Below are positions 24,538-32,997 of a stretch of 35,322 bases of DNA, in pieces. The stretch covers positions 1 through 35,322 of the forward strand of contig CALFAY010000007.1 of the NCBI GenBank assembly GCA_937944855.1, read 5' to 3'. The position numbers were made by a program, and so were the translations under genes. Under the pieces are notes generated by a model. That model saw only the letters and a program-made list of their open reading frames with translations, searched no databases and was not told the DNA's origin. Source of the stretch: an uncultured Planctomycetota bacterium. GTDB lineage: Bacteria > Planctomycetota > Planctomycetia > Gemmatales > HRBIN36. How positions within the stretch are numbered: the stretch's first letter is position 1; each line of letters starts with the position of its first letter.

Positions 24538-25818
24538 ATGCGACGGGGAATCAAGATTCTGGTCGGCCTGGCGTGGGGGTTGGCGGTTGTGATTCCGGCG
24601 TGGTCGGTTCCGCCGCAGCGGGTCGAGAGCCGCATCCCGTGGATCTACGACTACGCTGAGGGCAAACGTCTTGCCAAGGCGACCGGCAAGCCCATGTGGG
24701 TCGTCTTCCGCTGCGAACGCTGCGAAGCCTGCTCCGACTTCGACCGTCAGGTGGTCCGCTTCGATCCCGACGTAGCGGCCTTGGCCGAGCGGTTCGTCCC
24801 CGTCCGCATCCAGTCGATGAACGGGAAAAACATCCAGCTCTTTCAGTTCGAGTATGACCTGAGCTGGATGTCGTTCTTCATGGATGCCGAGGACCGCTTC
24901 TATGCCCGCTACGGCGGCCGGGAGGACGACGCACCCGACGGACTGGTTTCCAAGGCTTCTCTGCTGCGGACGATGGAAAAGGTTCTGGAACTGCATCGCC
25001 GGGGAGCGGTGCAGACGCGGCATGAGCCGAACCCGGAACCCATTCACACGCCCGAAGAGATTCCGACCATGCACGCCCACATGCGCGGACAACTCAATCG
25101 CTGCATCCACTGCCATGACGTGAAAGCGGCCCAGTTGCGGGCCAGGTACGCCGGCGGCACCTTGAGCAAGGACGACGCCTTCACATACCCGCCCCCCTTA
25201 ACGATCGGGCTGAAACTGGACCCGGAGCGACAGGAACAAGTTGCCCAGGTCCGTCCCGATTCACCCGCGGACAAAGCCGGTCTGAGGAGCGGAGATCGGC
25301 TCCTGGAGGTGGACGGCTATCGCGTCCTCACGGTGGGCGATCTGGCCCGGGTGCTGCACGTCGCCCCGCGGGAGGCTGTTCTGCCGGTGCGGTACCAGCG
25401 AGGCGACCAGACCTTGGAAACTCGTCTCGAATTATCGGGCGCCTGGAAACGCACTGCTGATCCGTCGTGGCGGTCGTCGCTGCATTGGATCGGTCCCAAC
25501 GGCGGCTTCTGGGCCGTGCCGGTGAAGGACGAGGAAAAGCCTCGGCTAGGTCTGGCGACGTCGGCAATGGCCTTGCGCGTCACTTTCTTCTTCCGCAACC
25601 AGACAGCCCCGATCCGGGCCGGCTTGCAGGTCAATGATGTGCTCATCGAGGTGGACGGCATCCGGGACGACTGGACGCCCCGCCAGTTGCACGCTTACCT
25701 GCAACTGCACAAGAACTATGGCGACAAGGTGCCCCTGACCGTCCTGCGGGATGGTCGGGAGGTCAAACTGACCTTGGAATTGCCCGAAAAACCGATCTGG
25801 TCCGCAGCAGCCGAGTGA
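24538..25818 (+). CDS. Secreted thioredoxin-like protein with CXXCH motif and two PDZ domains
   Basis: The 426-residue protein starts at ATG 24538, after GAGAGGAA. A signal peptide covers about 1-24 (MRRGIKILVGLAWGLAVV...). Residues 33-140 look like a thioredoxin fold: KPMWVVFRCERCEACSDFD carries Cys59, Cys62 and Cys65, with the redox pair most likely Cys62-x2-Cys65. CIHCH (Cys189-His193) is a CXXCH haem c attachment motif in a His-rich stretch (THAHM region). Two PDZ domains follow at about 215-300 (AQVRPDSPADKAGLRSGDRL) and 330-420 (PIRAGLQVNDVLIEVDG). No protease triad is present. A role in extracytoplasmic redox or protein quality control is inferred. It is probably co-transcribed with the DUF885 gene 28 bp downstream. 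Confidence 0.85.
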   Translation: MRRGIKILVGLAWGLAVVIPAWSVPPQRVESRIPWIYDYAEGKRLAKATGKPMWVVFRCERCEACSDFDRQVVRFDPDVAALAERFVPVRIQSMNGKNIQLFQFEYDLSWMSFFMDAEDRFYARYGGREDDAPDGLVSKASLLRTMEKVLELHRRGAVQTRHEPNPEPIHTPEEIPTMHAHMRGQLNRCIHCHDVKAAQLRARYAGGTLSKDDAFTYPPPLTIGLKLDPERQEQVAQVRPDSPADKAGLRSGDRLLEVDGYRVLTVGDLARVLHVAPREAVLPVRYQRGDQTLETRLELSGAWKRTADPSWRSSLHWIGPNGGFWAVPVKDEEKPRLGLATSAMALRVTFFFRNQTAPIRAGLQVNDVLIEVDGIRDDWTPRQLHAYLQLHKNYGDKVPLTVLRDGREVKLTLELPEKPIWSAAAE

Positions 25819-25846
25819 GTTCGCAAGCAGAGGTGGGGATGCCATC

Positions 25847-27682
25847 ATGGTTACGCTTCGAGGAATGCGCGTCGGCATGATTCCCATGGTGATGCTGAGC
25901 CTTGGTTGGCCGGTACAACCGTCAGCCCGCTCTCAGGAAGGCATGACCGAGGACGACAAGCTGCTGGCGTACTTCAAGGAGTTCCTCGAACAGGAGTTTC
26001 GCCACAGTCCGCTGACGGCGACCCGGCTCGGCGATCACCGCTTCGATGATCGGCTCGACGACATCTCTGCCGAGGCCCGCCGGGACCATCTCCAGCGTCT
26101 GCAACGGACCCTGGCCGACCTCCGCAAGCGGATCGACTACGGCAAACTGACCCGCGCCGGACAGATCGACCTGGAGATCTTCGAGCACGATCTGAAGCGT
26201 TCCATCTGGCTGATGACCAACACCCGGCCGTTCGAGGAAGACCCGCGGGTTTACAACGACTACATCACCGAGAGCGTCTATCTCCTGTTGACCCAGTCCA
26301 CCGAGCCGAAGGCTGTCAATGTCCGCAATTGCGCGGCCCGCATGGCCCACATTCCTCGCATCGTGGCCGAGGCCAAAAAGACGCTCAGGAACCCGCCGCG
26401 GGTACATACGGAAACGGCCATCCGGCAGAATCGCGGCGCCATCGCGTTCTACAGCGGGGACATCTTCCGCCTCGCCGACGAGACGCCGCAACTGAGCGAA
26501 CTGAGCCGGGCCGCCGCGAAGGTGGTCGAAACCCTTAAGGACTACCAGCGTTTCTTGGAAGAGGACTTGCTTCCGCGGGCCAACGGCAACTGGCGGCTGG
26601 GTCGGGACAAGTTTGTGCAGAAGCTCGACCTGGAACTCAACGCCGGCATATCTGCCGACGATGTGCTGCGAGATGCCGAGGCCGAGGCCGAACGAGTCGA
26701 GCGGGAGATGTACGTCATCGCCCGGCAACTGTGGGGGCTGCTCTTTTTCGGCAAGCCCTTGCCGCCAGATGATCCCGTGGGCCGACGCTCCACCATCGCT
26801 CAAGTGCTGGCGGAACTGAGCAAGGAACACGGCAAACCGCAGGAACTGGTCAGCGACGTCCGCAAAATCGTCAGCGAAGTCCGCGAGTTCATCCGTCGGG
26901 CCGACATCCTCCGCCTTCCCGAGCCGGACGCCTGCGAGATCATCGAGATGCCCGAGTTCCAACGGGGCAACTCGACGGCCTATCTCAATCCCGCTCCGCC
27001 GCTCGATCTGAAGGCTCGCAGCTACTACGCCGTCAGTCCCCCGCCGGCCGACTGGGATCCCCGCCGGGTTCGGAGCTATCTCGAAGAGTACAACCGCTAC
27101 ATGTTAAAGATTCTGACCATCCACGAAGCCTACCCGGGGCACTACGTCCAGCTCGACTACTCGAATCGCTGTCCGTCCTTCATTCGCCGGGTGTTGTCGT
27201 CGGGCATCTTTGCCGAGGGCTGGGCGGTGTACACCGAGCAGATGATGCTCGACCAGGGCTACGGCCTGCCTTCGCCCGAACAGCTTCAACGAGGCCAGAC
27301 GGCGGATGTCAAGGAGGTGCTGGCCTTGCGTCTGCACCAGCTCAAGTTCTACCTGCGGGCCGTGCTCAACGCCATCCTCGACCACAAGATGCACTGCACC
27401 GATTTTTCCGATGAGGAAGCGATGGATCTGCTCGTGCGGCGCGGGTTCCAGTCCGAGGGCGAAGCGGTCGGCAAGCTGATCCGGGCCAAGCAGTCGTCTT
27501 GTCAGCTTTCGACCTACTTCGTAGGCCGGATGGCGTTCTACCGTGTGCGGCAATCGGTGCAGCGGGAAATGGGCGACGAGTTCGACCTGGGAAGGTATCA
27601 CGAAGCCGTTCTGGCCCACGGCACGTTGCCAGTGAAGTACCTGCCGGAATTGGTGCGCGAACGGCTCAAACATCCGCGATGA
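25847..27682 (+). CDS. DUF885 family metallopeptidase-like protein
   Basis: The 611-aa protein has a hydrophobic N-terminus (GMIPMVMLSLGWPVQPSARS) that reads as a signal peptide. The DUF885 hallmarks are HEAYPGHY (His426, Glu427, His432) and AEGWAVYTEQMMLDQGYG (Glu457), matching the gluzincin-type zinc site of this family. The N-terminal half has the typical TRLGDHRFDDRLDD. Members are considered secreted or periplasmic peptidases or dipeptidases, but few have been tested. AGGTGGGG precedes the ATG. The short gap to the Trx/PDZ gene suggests an operon. Confidence 0.93.
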   Translation: MVTLRGMRVGMIPMVMLSLGWPVQPSARSQEGMTEDDKLLAYFKEFLEQEFRHSPLTATRLGDHRFDDRLDDISAEARRDHLQRLQRTLADLRKRIDYGKLTRAGQIDLEIFEHDLKRSIWLMTNTRPFEEDPRVYNDYITESVYLLLTQSTEPKAVNVRNCAARMAHIPRIVAEAKKTLRNPPRVHTETAIRQNRGAIAFYSGDIFRLADETPQLSELSRAAAKVVETLKDYQRFLEEDLLPRANGNWRLGRDKFVQKLDLELNAGISADDVLRDAEAEAERVEREMYVIARQLWGLLFFGKPLPPDDPVGRRSTIAQVLAELSKEHGKPQELVSDVRKIVSEVREFIRRADILRLPEPDACEIIEMPEFQRGNSTAYLNPAPPLDLKARSYYAVSPPPADWDPRRVRSYLEEYNRYMLKILTIHEAYPGHYVQLDYSNRCPSFIRRVLSSGIFAEGWAVYTEQMMLDQGYGLPSPEQLQRGQTADVKEVLALRLHQLKFYLRAVLNAILDHKMHCTDFSDEEAMDLLVRRGFQSEGEAVGKLIRAKQSSCQLSTYFVGRMAFYRVRQSVQREMGDEFDLGRYHEAVLAHGTLPVKYLPELVRERLKHPR

Positions 27683-27939
27683 TGCTCAGCCCGGCTACGC
27701 ATGGACCGCACGTTTAGAGTCTCATACCTCTGTCAAGTTGGCTTGGTTAGGCCAAAGACCGAGCCGTCATCCTCAACCGAAGCTTCGACAGATGATTTCC
27801 TTTTTCTGGTTTTCAGCGGAGGTTAAACCGTCGGACTTTCAGAGTAGAAGTTGCAAGTTTACAGATTCGGGTAGACGATTTGGGGGGTATTGACTGACTC
27901 GCACTTTCCGCTCCCGCTTCTTGAGCACATCGAGTTGAC
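27683..27939. other. Intergenic region before the signalling block, nothing clear
   Basis: This stretch between the DUF885 gene and the ECF sigma factor is AT-richer than its neighbours. GGCTTGGT and ACCGAGCC (about 27740-27765) could form an imperfect hairpin, but no T-run follows. No ORF with a ribosome site is seen. The ECF promoter lies at its right end. Confidence 0.35.
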
Positions 27940-27968
27940 TTGCTGCGGGTGCCGGAATCGAGTACAGT
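27940..27968 (+). promoter_or_regulatory. Candidate promoter of the ECF sigma factor gene
   Basis: TTGCTG (27940-27945), a 17-nt spacer and TACAGT (27963-27968) give a housekeeping-type promoter with start near 27975 and ATG at 28009. There is no strong ribosome site before the ATG. An ECF-type autoregulated promoter (GAAC...GTC) is not evident. Confidence 0.4.
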
Positions 27969-28008
27969 AAGGTCCTTATTCTGGTCCACCCTCGCAAGAG
28001 CATTTGCG

Positions 28009-28593
28009 ATGGCATTGCCTCCGGCAGACGGTTCCATCACCTGTCTCTTGGAACTGCTTCGGGAGCGAGACGACTCAGCTGCGCTTCAACTCTGGGAACG
28101 CTTCGTGCCCCGTTTACTGGGGCTGGCACGGCGTGTACTGGCTAGTCATCCACGCTTGAACGGTTATGAGCAAGATGTTGTGCAGAGCGTGTTCGCCAGT
28201 TTCTTCCAGCGACTACACCGTGGACAATTCTACTTCGGCGAACGCGACGACGTCTGGAACCTGTTGGCCGTCATGACGGTGCGCAAGGCCCGCATGGCGA
28301 TCCGGCGGGAGAACGCCGAGAAACGCGGCGGCGGGCAGATCGTCAACGAGGCCGGCCCGTCCACTTCCCCTTTAGAAGCGGTCGCCGCGGCGCAACTGGG
28401 ACCGGAGTTCGACTTGCACGCTGAGGAGCTGCTGGCCGGTCTGCCTGAGGAACTGCGGACCGTGGCTGTCCTGCGGCTCATGGGGCACACCAATCCCGAG
28501 ATCGCTCAGCAACTCGATTGGACCGTCCGCAAGGTCGAGCGGAAGCTGCAACTCATCCGCCTGACGTGGGATAAGCACTTTTCGGAAAAATAA
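28009..28593 (+). CDS. ECF-type RNA polymerase sigma factor (planctomycete group)
   Basis: The 194-aa protein begins at ATG 28009 (MALPPADGSITCLL). Region 2 is seen as YEQDVVQSVFASFFQRL with a core-binding helix and WNLLAVMTVRKARMAIRREN. Region 4 is PEELRTVAVLRLMGHTNPEI followed by AQQLDWTVRKVERKLQLI, a helix-turn-helix that would contact the -35 element. The wording fits the planctomycete ECF class (PF07638 type, ECF-Gob) rather than classical RpoE. No anti-sigma gene is next to it; instead the downstream genes include a Ser/Thr kinase. Planctomycete ECF factors of this class are thought to be activated by linked kinases, so a kinase-to-sigma pathway is a reasonable inference. Confidence 0.92.
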   Translation: MALPPADGSITCLLELLRERDDSAALQLWERFVPRLLGLARRVLASHPRLNGYEQDVVQSVFASFFQRLHRGQFYFGERDDVWNLLAVMTVRKARMAIRRENAEKRGGGQIVNEAGPSTSPLEAVAAAQLGPEFDLHAEELLAGLPEELRTVAVLRLMGHTNPEIAQQLDWTVRKVERKLQLIRLTWDKHFSEK

Positions 28594-28718
28594 TCCGGAA
28601 TCCCTGTCGGGGTTGGGCCGCCGACGGAAATGTACTCTCCAACGGCGGCGGAGTGGTTTCGCGGCCGACGGTCGGCTCCCCGTGGGAGCCAGAGTTCCTT
28701 CCAAAAGGAGAAGATTCG

Positions 28719-29309
28719 ATGCGTGGACTTGCAATCCTCACTGTGGTGTTGTTCGCCACAGCGGCCGGGGCACAGGAGCCGGCGCTGCCTAAAACTTGCG
28801 TTTGCAGCCCGCCGCAAACCGCCCTGGCCAAGGCGGTCAAGATCGGCGACGGCCTGGAAATCAAGCTGAAACTGGTCAAGACCGAAGTGAAAAACGTTAC
28901 GAAGCAAATTCAAGTCGAAAAGGTAAAAGTGGTCGATGGCAAGCAGGTCAAGTACACGGAAACCCAGGAGGTCACGGTTTGCGTGGCGAAGCCGGTCGGC
29001 TGGCGTGAGGTCACGCTGAATCACGAAAAGGCCCCCGTCTTCGTTCACGACATGCACGGCAAGTCAGTCGCGTGGGACCATGTCGCCAAGGCGCTTGCGA
29101 AAGAAACGCCGGTGCTCATCTCTGTCGAACCGGTCGATCCTTTTTATCTGCAAACGATGAAACCGGAGACGCTGGTGATCGTCGGCCTGCCGGAGGCGAT
29201 CTACGGTCCGCCGTTGCCGTCGCCAATCATTACCACACCCCCAGGCGGGAACCCCGCAGCGCCAATCGTTCCGGCGCCGGCGACCAAACCGCCCGCGCCA
29301 AAACCATAA
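28719..29309 (+). CDS. Secreted Lys-rich protein of unknown function
   Basis: ATG 28719 follows AAAAGGAG at good spacing. A signal peptide of about 18 residues (MRGLAILTVVLFATAAGA) is followed by a short domain with a CVC pair (near residues 28-30), a repeat-rich Lys/Val segment (LKLVKTEVKNVTKQIQVEK, VKVVDGKQVKYTETQ) and a conserved-looking WREVTL...MKPETLVIVGLPE region. The C-terminal 40 residues are Pro/Ala-rich (PPGGNPAAPIVPAPATKP), probably disordered. No enzyme family is recognised. The gene lies 125 bp after the sigma factor gene and before the kinase gene, so it may be an extracytoplasmic component of that signalling set. Confidence 0.8.
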   Translation: MRGLAILTVVLFATAAGAQEPALPKTCVCSPPQTALAKAVKIGDGLEIKLKLVKTEVKNVTKQIQVEKVKVVDGKQVKYTETQEVTVCVAKPVGWREVTLNHEKAPVFVHDMHGKSVAWDHVAKALAKETPVLISVEPVDPFYLQTMKPETLVIVGLPEAIYGPPLPSPIITTPPGGNPAAPIVPAPATKPPAPKP

Positions 29310-29343
29310 TCCGCCCACCATCCACCCGAGGAACACCATCGAG

Positions 29344-29379
29344 GAACCGCCATGCCTTCCGCCGATCCGTCGTTGTCGC
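29344..29379 (+). repeat. 36-bp direct repeat, copy 1 (before the kinase)
   Basis: This is an exact copy of 29414-29449, 70 bp apart. It contains an ATG (29352) preceded by GAGGAAC, a better ribosome site than the one before copy 2. Confidence 0.9.
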
Positions 29380-29492
29380 ATGACCATCCCCCCCCCATTC
29401 CCATCCCCATCCCGAACCGCCATGCCTTCCGCCGATCCGTCGTTGTCGCTGGCCCAGCGAATCGATTCCCTCTGCGATCGCTTCGAGGCTGA
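29352..29492 (+). other. Upstream overlapping ORF (46 codons) at the kinase start
   Basis: Translation from the copy-1 ATG reads MPSADPSLSH, then a Pro/Ile run, and stops inside the kinase coding region (TGA 29490-29492), one frame off the kinase. GAGG lies 8 nt upstream. It could act as a leader peptide that reduces kinase translation, or be an accident of the duplication. A C9 tract (29388-29396) lies in it; loss of one C would fuse this start to the kinase frame. Confidence 0.4.
29414..29449 (+). repeat. 36-bp direct repeat, copy 2 (start of the kinase gene)
   Basis: This is the second exact copy. The spacer of 34 bp between copies is almost pure C with short ATT/AT breaks and includes nine C in a row. 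The kinase ATG used here is at 29422. Confidence 0.9.
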
Positions 29493-32289
29493 CTGGAAAG
29501 CGGGTCGGCGGGCCGACGTGGATGCCTATCTCCAGGATGTGCCCGCCGCGGAGCAAGACGCCGTCCGCTCGGCTTTGCTCGCGGTGCGCCAGGAACTGGA
29601 GACGCACAACCGCAGCGTCGATAGCTCCGTCTCTCAAGACAGCGATCGGACGGGAGCGTACCAACCTTCACGAGCCATTCCGGAGCGGATCGGCCGGTTC
29701 GAGATTCTGGCCCTGCTCGGCGAAGGGGCGTTCGGCCGGGTCTACAAAGCCCGCGATCCGCAGCTGGATCGGGACGTGGCCATCAAGGTTCCCAAGCTCG
29801 AAGCGTTCGCGGGTCAGTTCGACTTGCAACGCTTCCTGCGCGAGGCCAAGTCGGCGGCGGCGATTCAGCATCCGAATATTTGCCCCGTTCACGAGGTCAA
29901 CGTCGAGGGGGACCAGCCCTACATCGTGATGGCCTTCATTCCGGGCAAATCGCTGGCGGAGAATCTCAAAAGCCGAAGCCAACCGCTGCCCCCGAAGCAG
30001 GCGGCGTTGATCGTGCGCAAGCTCGCCCTCGCCCTGCAAGCGGCCCACGACAAGGGGATCGTGCATCGCGACCTGAAGCCCGCCAACATCCTCTTCGATC
30101 CGCAGCGGAAAGACGTGGTCATCACCGATTTCGGTCTGGCGGTTCGCACCTCGGGGGGTGACGTGCGCGAAACCCGCTCGGGCATGCTCCTCGGCACGCC
30201 GGTCTACATGTCGCCCGAACAAGCCCGCGGCGACGTGAAGCAGGTCGGCCCCGCCTCCGATCTCTTCGCCCTCGGCGTGATCCTGTACGAACTGCTCACG
30301 AATCAGCGGCCGTTTCAGGGGAGTCTCGGTGAAGTCATCGGGCAGATTCAACACGTCGAGCCGCCGTCGATTCGCACGCTCAACCCGCAACTGGACGAAC
30401 GCCTCGATGCCATCTGCCGGCAGGCGATGGCCAAGAACCCCGTGGATCGCTTCCCGTCGATGAAGGCGCTGGCAACCGCGCTCGATGCCTACCTGCGCGA
30501 TCAGCCAACCGCTGCGACGACGACGCAAAAAGCGAAGGAGGCCGACCCCGAGCAATCGGTGGGCATGGCGCAGGTGCTGGCGGCCCTGTCCGCCGACCGG
30601 CGGGCCGAGACGGAAGCCGCCGTCGAGGCCGCCGTGCGCCGGGTCAAGCCGCCGACGAAGCTGTTCGTCCTGATCGGCCTGTTGATCGTGGGCAGCATCA
30701 CGGCCCTGGGCGGCATCATCTTCTTCACCCGCACACCGACCGCCACGGTGATGATCAACATCGACGTGGACCTGAACGACAAGACGTTGAGCTTCCTCCT
30801 CGACGGCAAACAAGTCCCGGCCGAGTCGTTGCAAGCCCCGATCGAACTGAAGGTCGGCACGCATGAGTTGATCGTGAAGCGCGGCGAGGAGGTCATTCGC
30901 AAGTTCACGTTCACCGTCAGCCGCGACGCCGGCCCCCGCATCGAACTGCGCGACGAGTCGCCGCCGAAGAAGGAGCCTCCTCAAAGCGATCCGAAATCGC
31001 GAGACGACCTCGCCCGTTGGCAGGGGACGTGGCGCTGTGTCGCCGAGCATTCCCGCGGCAAGCGGCTGACGGAGGATGAACTGAAGCAACGCGGCACGCT
31101 CATGCGGATCGAAGGCAATCGCCGCGAGGTCGAACGGACCTTGGATGGCCGGTTTTCACGCTACGGCGGCACCTTTCAGCTCAACCCGGCCAAAATGCCG
31201 AAAGAGTTCGATTACGATGATGACCAGGGACAAGGACCACGGAACCACCATCGCGGCGTCTACGAGTTCGACGGTGAACGGTTACGGCTGATTTATCGCC
31301 ACGCTCAAGGAAGCGTGCCGCAACGGGCCGGGTGGAAAGACATCGGCCAACCCGGTGTGGTGTGGTTCGAGTTCGAGCGCGTGCCGGAAGACCCGGATCG
31401 GAAATTTGCCGAGTGGCTATTGTCGCTCAACCCGCTGCCTGGCTCTGCTCGTGCCGTGTTCGTTGTGACCGAAGATGGAGAGCAAAGACGCCTCGATGAT
31501 GTGAAGTTGTTACCAGCCGGCAAGTTCCGCGTCACACAGATCGACACTTGGGGCAACAAGAACTTGACCGATGCCATTGTCGAGCCGATCTTGCAGTGGT
31601 TGGAACGATCAAAGGTGGACACCATCAGTTTCCACGGCAACGCCATTGGCGACGCCACCGTCGAGAAGCTCGTCAAGATCAAGACACTCAAGAGCATCTG
31701 GCTGGGCAGCACCATGATCACCGATCGTTCACTGGAACTGTTGGCCACGCGGCCGGACTTGCGATTGACTGGCTTCGACGGCACCAAGATCACCGATGCC
31801 GGTGTCGCCCACCTCGCACGAATGACCGAGCTGGAATCCCTTGGCTTCTACAACACACCGCTGACCGATGAAGGTCTGAAACACCTGGCCGGGCTGAAGA
31901 AACTTCGGATCCTCGGTCTCGGTGTCACCAAAATCACGCCCCAGGGATTGCGATTTCTCAAGGACTTACCCATCGAGCGACTCAATATCATCGCCTGCCA
32001 TCCAGTGGCCAGCGAACTGAAGGTGTTGAAGGAGTTTCCACGGTTGAGTTTCTTGGAAGCCTCCGGCTTGAAGTTGATTGACAAAGATGCCGACCTCTTG
32101 GCGGAGCTTCACACGCTGGAAACATTGGCTCTCAATCGCAACCGCCTCACGGACAACGGCCTACAGAAGCTGACGGCACTCAAGAACCTCAAGGAACTGG
32201 CCATTCAGGACAACCCGGTGACTGCCGAGGGCGTAGCCAAGTTCCAGAAGGCATTGCCGAGGTGTGTGGTTCATTGGGACAAGAAGTGA
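29422..32289 (+). CDS. Transmembrane Ser/Thr protein kinase with planctomycete and LRR domains
   Basis: Counted from ATG 29422 the protein has 955 residues (an in-frame ATG at 29380 would add 14). The kinase domain, about 85-365, has the Gly loop GEGAFG (100-105), AIK (Lys122), HRDLKPANI (Asp217), DFG (236-238) and GTPVYMSPEQARG, so it should be active. One transmembrane helix is at about 414-436. Outside the cell follow a short PEGA-like beta domain (about 440-510), a lipocalin-like planctomycete domain (about 528-655, WQGTWRCVAEHSRGKRL; TIGR03067-like) and leucine-rich repeats of the internalin/RI type (about 695-950; ITDAGVAHLARMTELESL, TDEGLKHLAGLKKLRILGL). This is a receptor kinase in layout; the ligand is unknown. 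It probably works with the ECF sigma factor upstream. Confidence 0.95.
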   Translation: MPSADPSLSLAQRIDSLCDRFEADWKAGRRADVDAYLQDVPAAEQDAVRSALLAVRQELETHNRSVDSSVSQDSDRTGAYQPSRAIPERIGRFEILALLGEGAFGRVYKARDPQLDRDVAIKVPKLEAFAGQFDLQRFLREAKSAAAIQHPNICPVHEVNVEGDQPYIVMAFIPGKSLAENLKSRSQPLPPKQAALIVRKLALALQAAHDKGIVHRDLKPANILFDPQRKDVVITDFGLAVRTSGGDVRETRSGMLLGTPVYMSPEQARGDVKQVGPASDLFALGVILYELLTNQRPFQGSLGEVIGQIQHVEPPSIRTLNPQLDERLDAICRQAMAKNPVDRFPSMKALATALDAYLRDQPTAATTTQKAKEADPEQSVGMAQVLAALSADRRAETEAAVEAAVRRVKPPTKLFVLIGLLIVGSITALGGIIFFTRTPTATVMINIDVDLNDKTLSFLLDGKQVPAESLQAPIELKVGTHELIVKRGEEVIRKFTFTVSRDAGPRIELRDESPPKKEPPQSDPKSRDDLARWQGTWRCVAEHSRGKRLTEDELKQRGTLMRIEGNRREVERTLDGRFSRYGGTFQLNPAKMPKEFDYDDDQGQGPRNHHRGVYEFDGERLRLIYRHAQGSVPQRAGWKDIGQPGVVWFEFERVPEDPDRKFAEWLLSLNPLPGSARAVFVVTEDGEQRRLDDVKLLPAGKFRVTQIDTWGNKNLTDAIVEPILQWLERSKVDTISFHGNAIGDATVEKLVKIKTLKSIWLGSTMITDRSLELLATRPDLRLTGFDGTKITDAGVAHLARMTELESLGFYNTPLTDEGLKHLAGLKKLRILGLGVTKITPQGLRFLKDLPIERLNIIACHPVASELKVLKEFPRLSFLEASGLKLIDKDADLLAELHTLETLALNRNRLTDNGLQKLTALKNLKELAIQDNPVTAEGVAKFQKALPRCVVHWDKK

Positions 32290-32361
32290 CCAGGAACAGG
32301 TTCTGACTGTAGCTTGCTGTGAGCTTCGCCTTCGTTTCACCACTCAGAAAAGGAGAACGTC

Positions 32362-32979
32362 ATGTACCGCCAACTCATGTCTCTGACGATAGTGCTGATT
32401 GCGGCAGCGTCAGCGTCCGCGCAAGCCCAGACGATCGAACTGAAACTGGAAGGAGTCTCCATCCGTGTCAGCGATATCGCCGTGGTCACCGGCACGGCCA
32501 GTTCCGATCCGCGCGGCGGCCCGCCGGAAAAGGTCGTTGCCCTGAAGCCCGATGAACTGCTGCATCCGCTGGCACCCGTCTGGATCCAGTTCAAGTACGA
32601 GGCCGAACTCAAAAAGGGTGATCCTCCCAAGGATTGGCAATTTCTGGCCGTCGCGATCCACCTGAAGGATGGATCACCCTGGGGCTATCAGCCCGCGGCG
32701 CTCCAGCCCGGATCCGGAACCGGCTGGATTCGCATTTTCGCACATGCCGCACCTGACAAAGCCGTTGAGATCAATGAAGCCCTCCAACTCGTTGCGTATG
32801 GTCGAACCAACGAAGGGCAACAGAAGCAAGTCGTGAGCAAGGAAACCGAGACGGTGCGCGTGAAGTTCCGCCGCGACGGCCAGGTTACGCTGTCGCTCAC
32901 TCAGTACGAGGAACTGAAAGTCGGCCTGCGGAGACTGGCGGAACTCGAACGCAAGGTGAAGGAGTTGGAGAAACGCTGA
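32362..32979 (+). CDS. Secreted protein with C-terminal coiled coil, unknown function
   Basis: AAAAGGAGAACG precedes ATG 32362, nearly the same ribosome site as that of the secreted gene at 28719. A signal peptide (about 1-21, SLTIVLIAAASASAQA) is followed by a beta-rich domain with LEGVSIRVSDIAVVTGTA, LAPVWIQFKYEAEL and TGWIRIFAHAAPDKA, and a short C-terminal heptad-type helix (GLRRLAELERKVKELEKR). 205 residues; no family recognised. It is 72 bp downstream of the kinase gene and may be the last member of the signalling block. Confidence 0.8.
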   Translation: MYRQLMSLTIVLIAAASASAQAQTIELKLEGVSIRVSDIAVVTGTASSDPRGGPPEKVVALKPDELLHPLAPVWIQFKYEAELKKGDPPKDWQFLAVAIHLKDGSPWGYQPAALQPGSGTGWIRIFAHAAPDKAVEINEALQLVAYGRTNEGQQKQVVSKETETVRVKFRRDGQVTLSLTQYEELKVGLRRLAELERKVKELEKR

Positions 32980-32997
32980 TCGAGATGATGTTCCATC

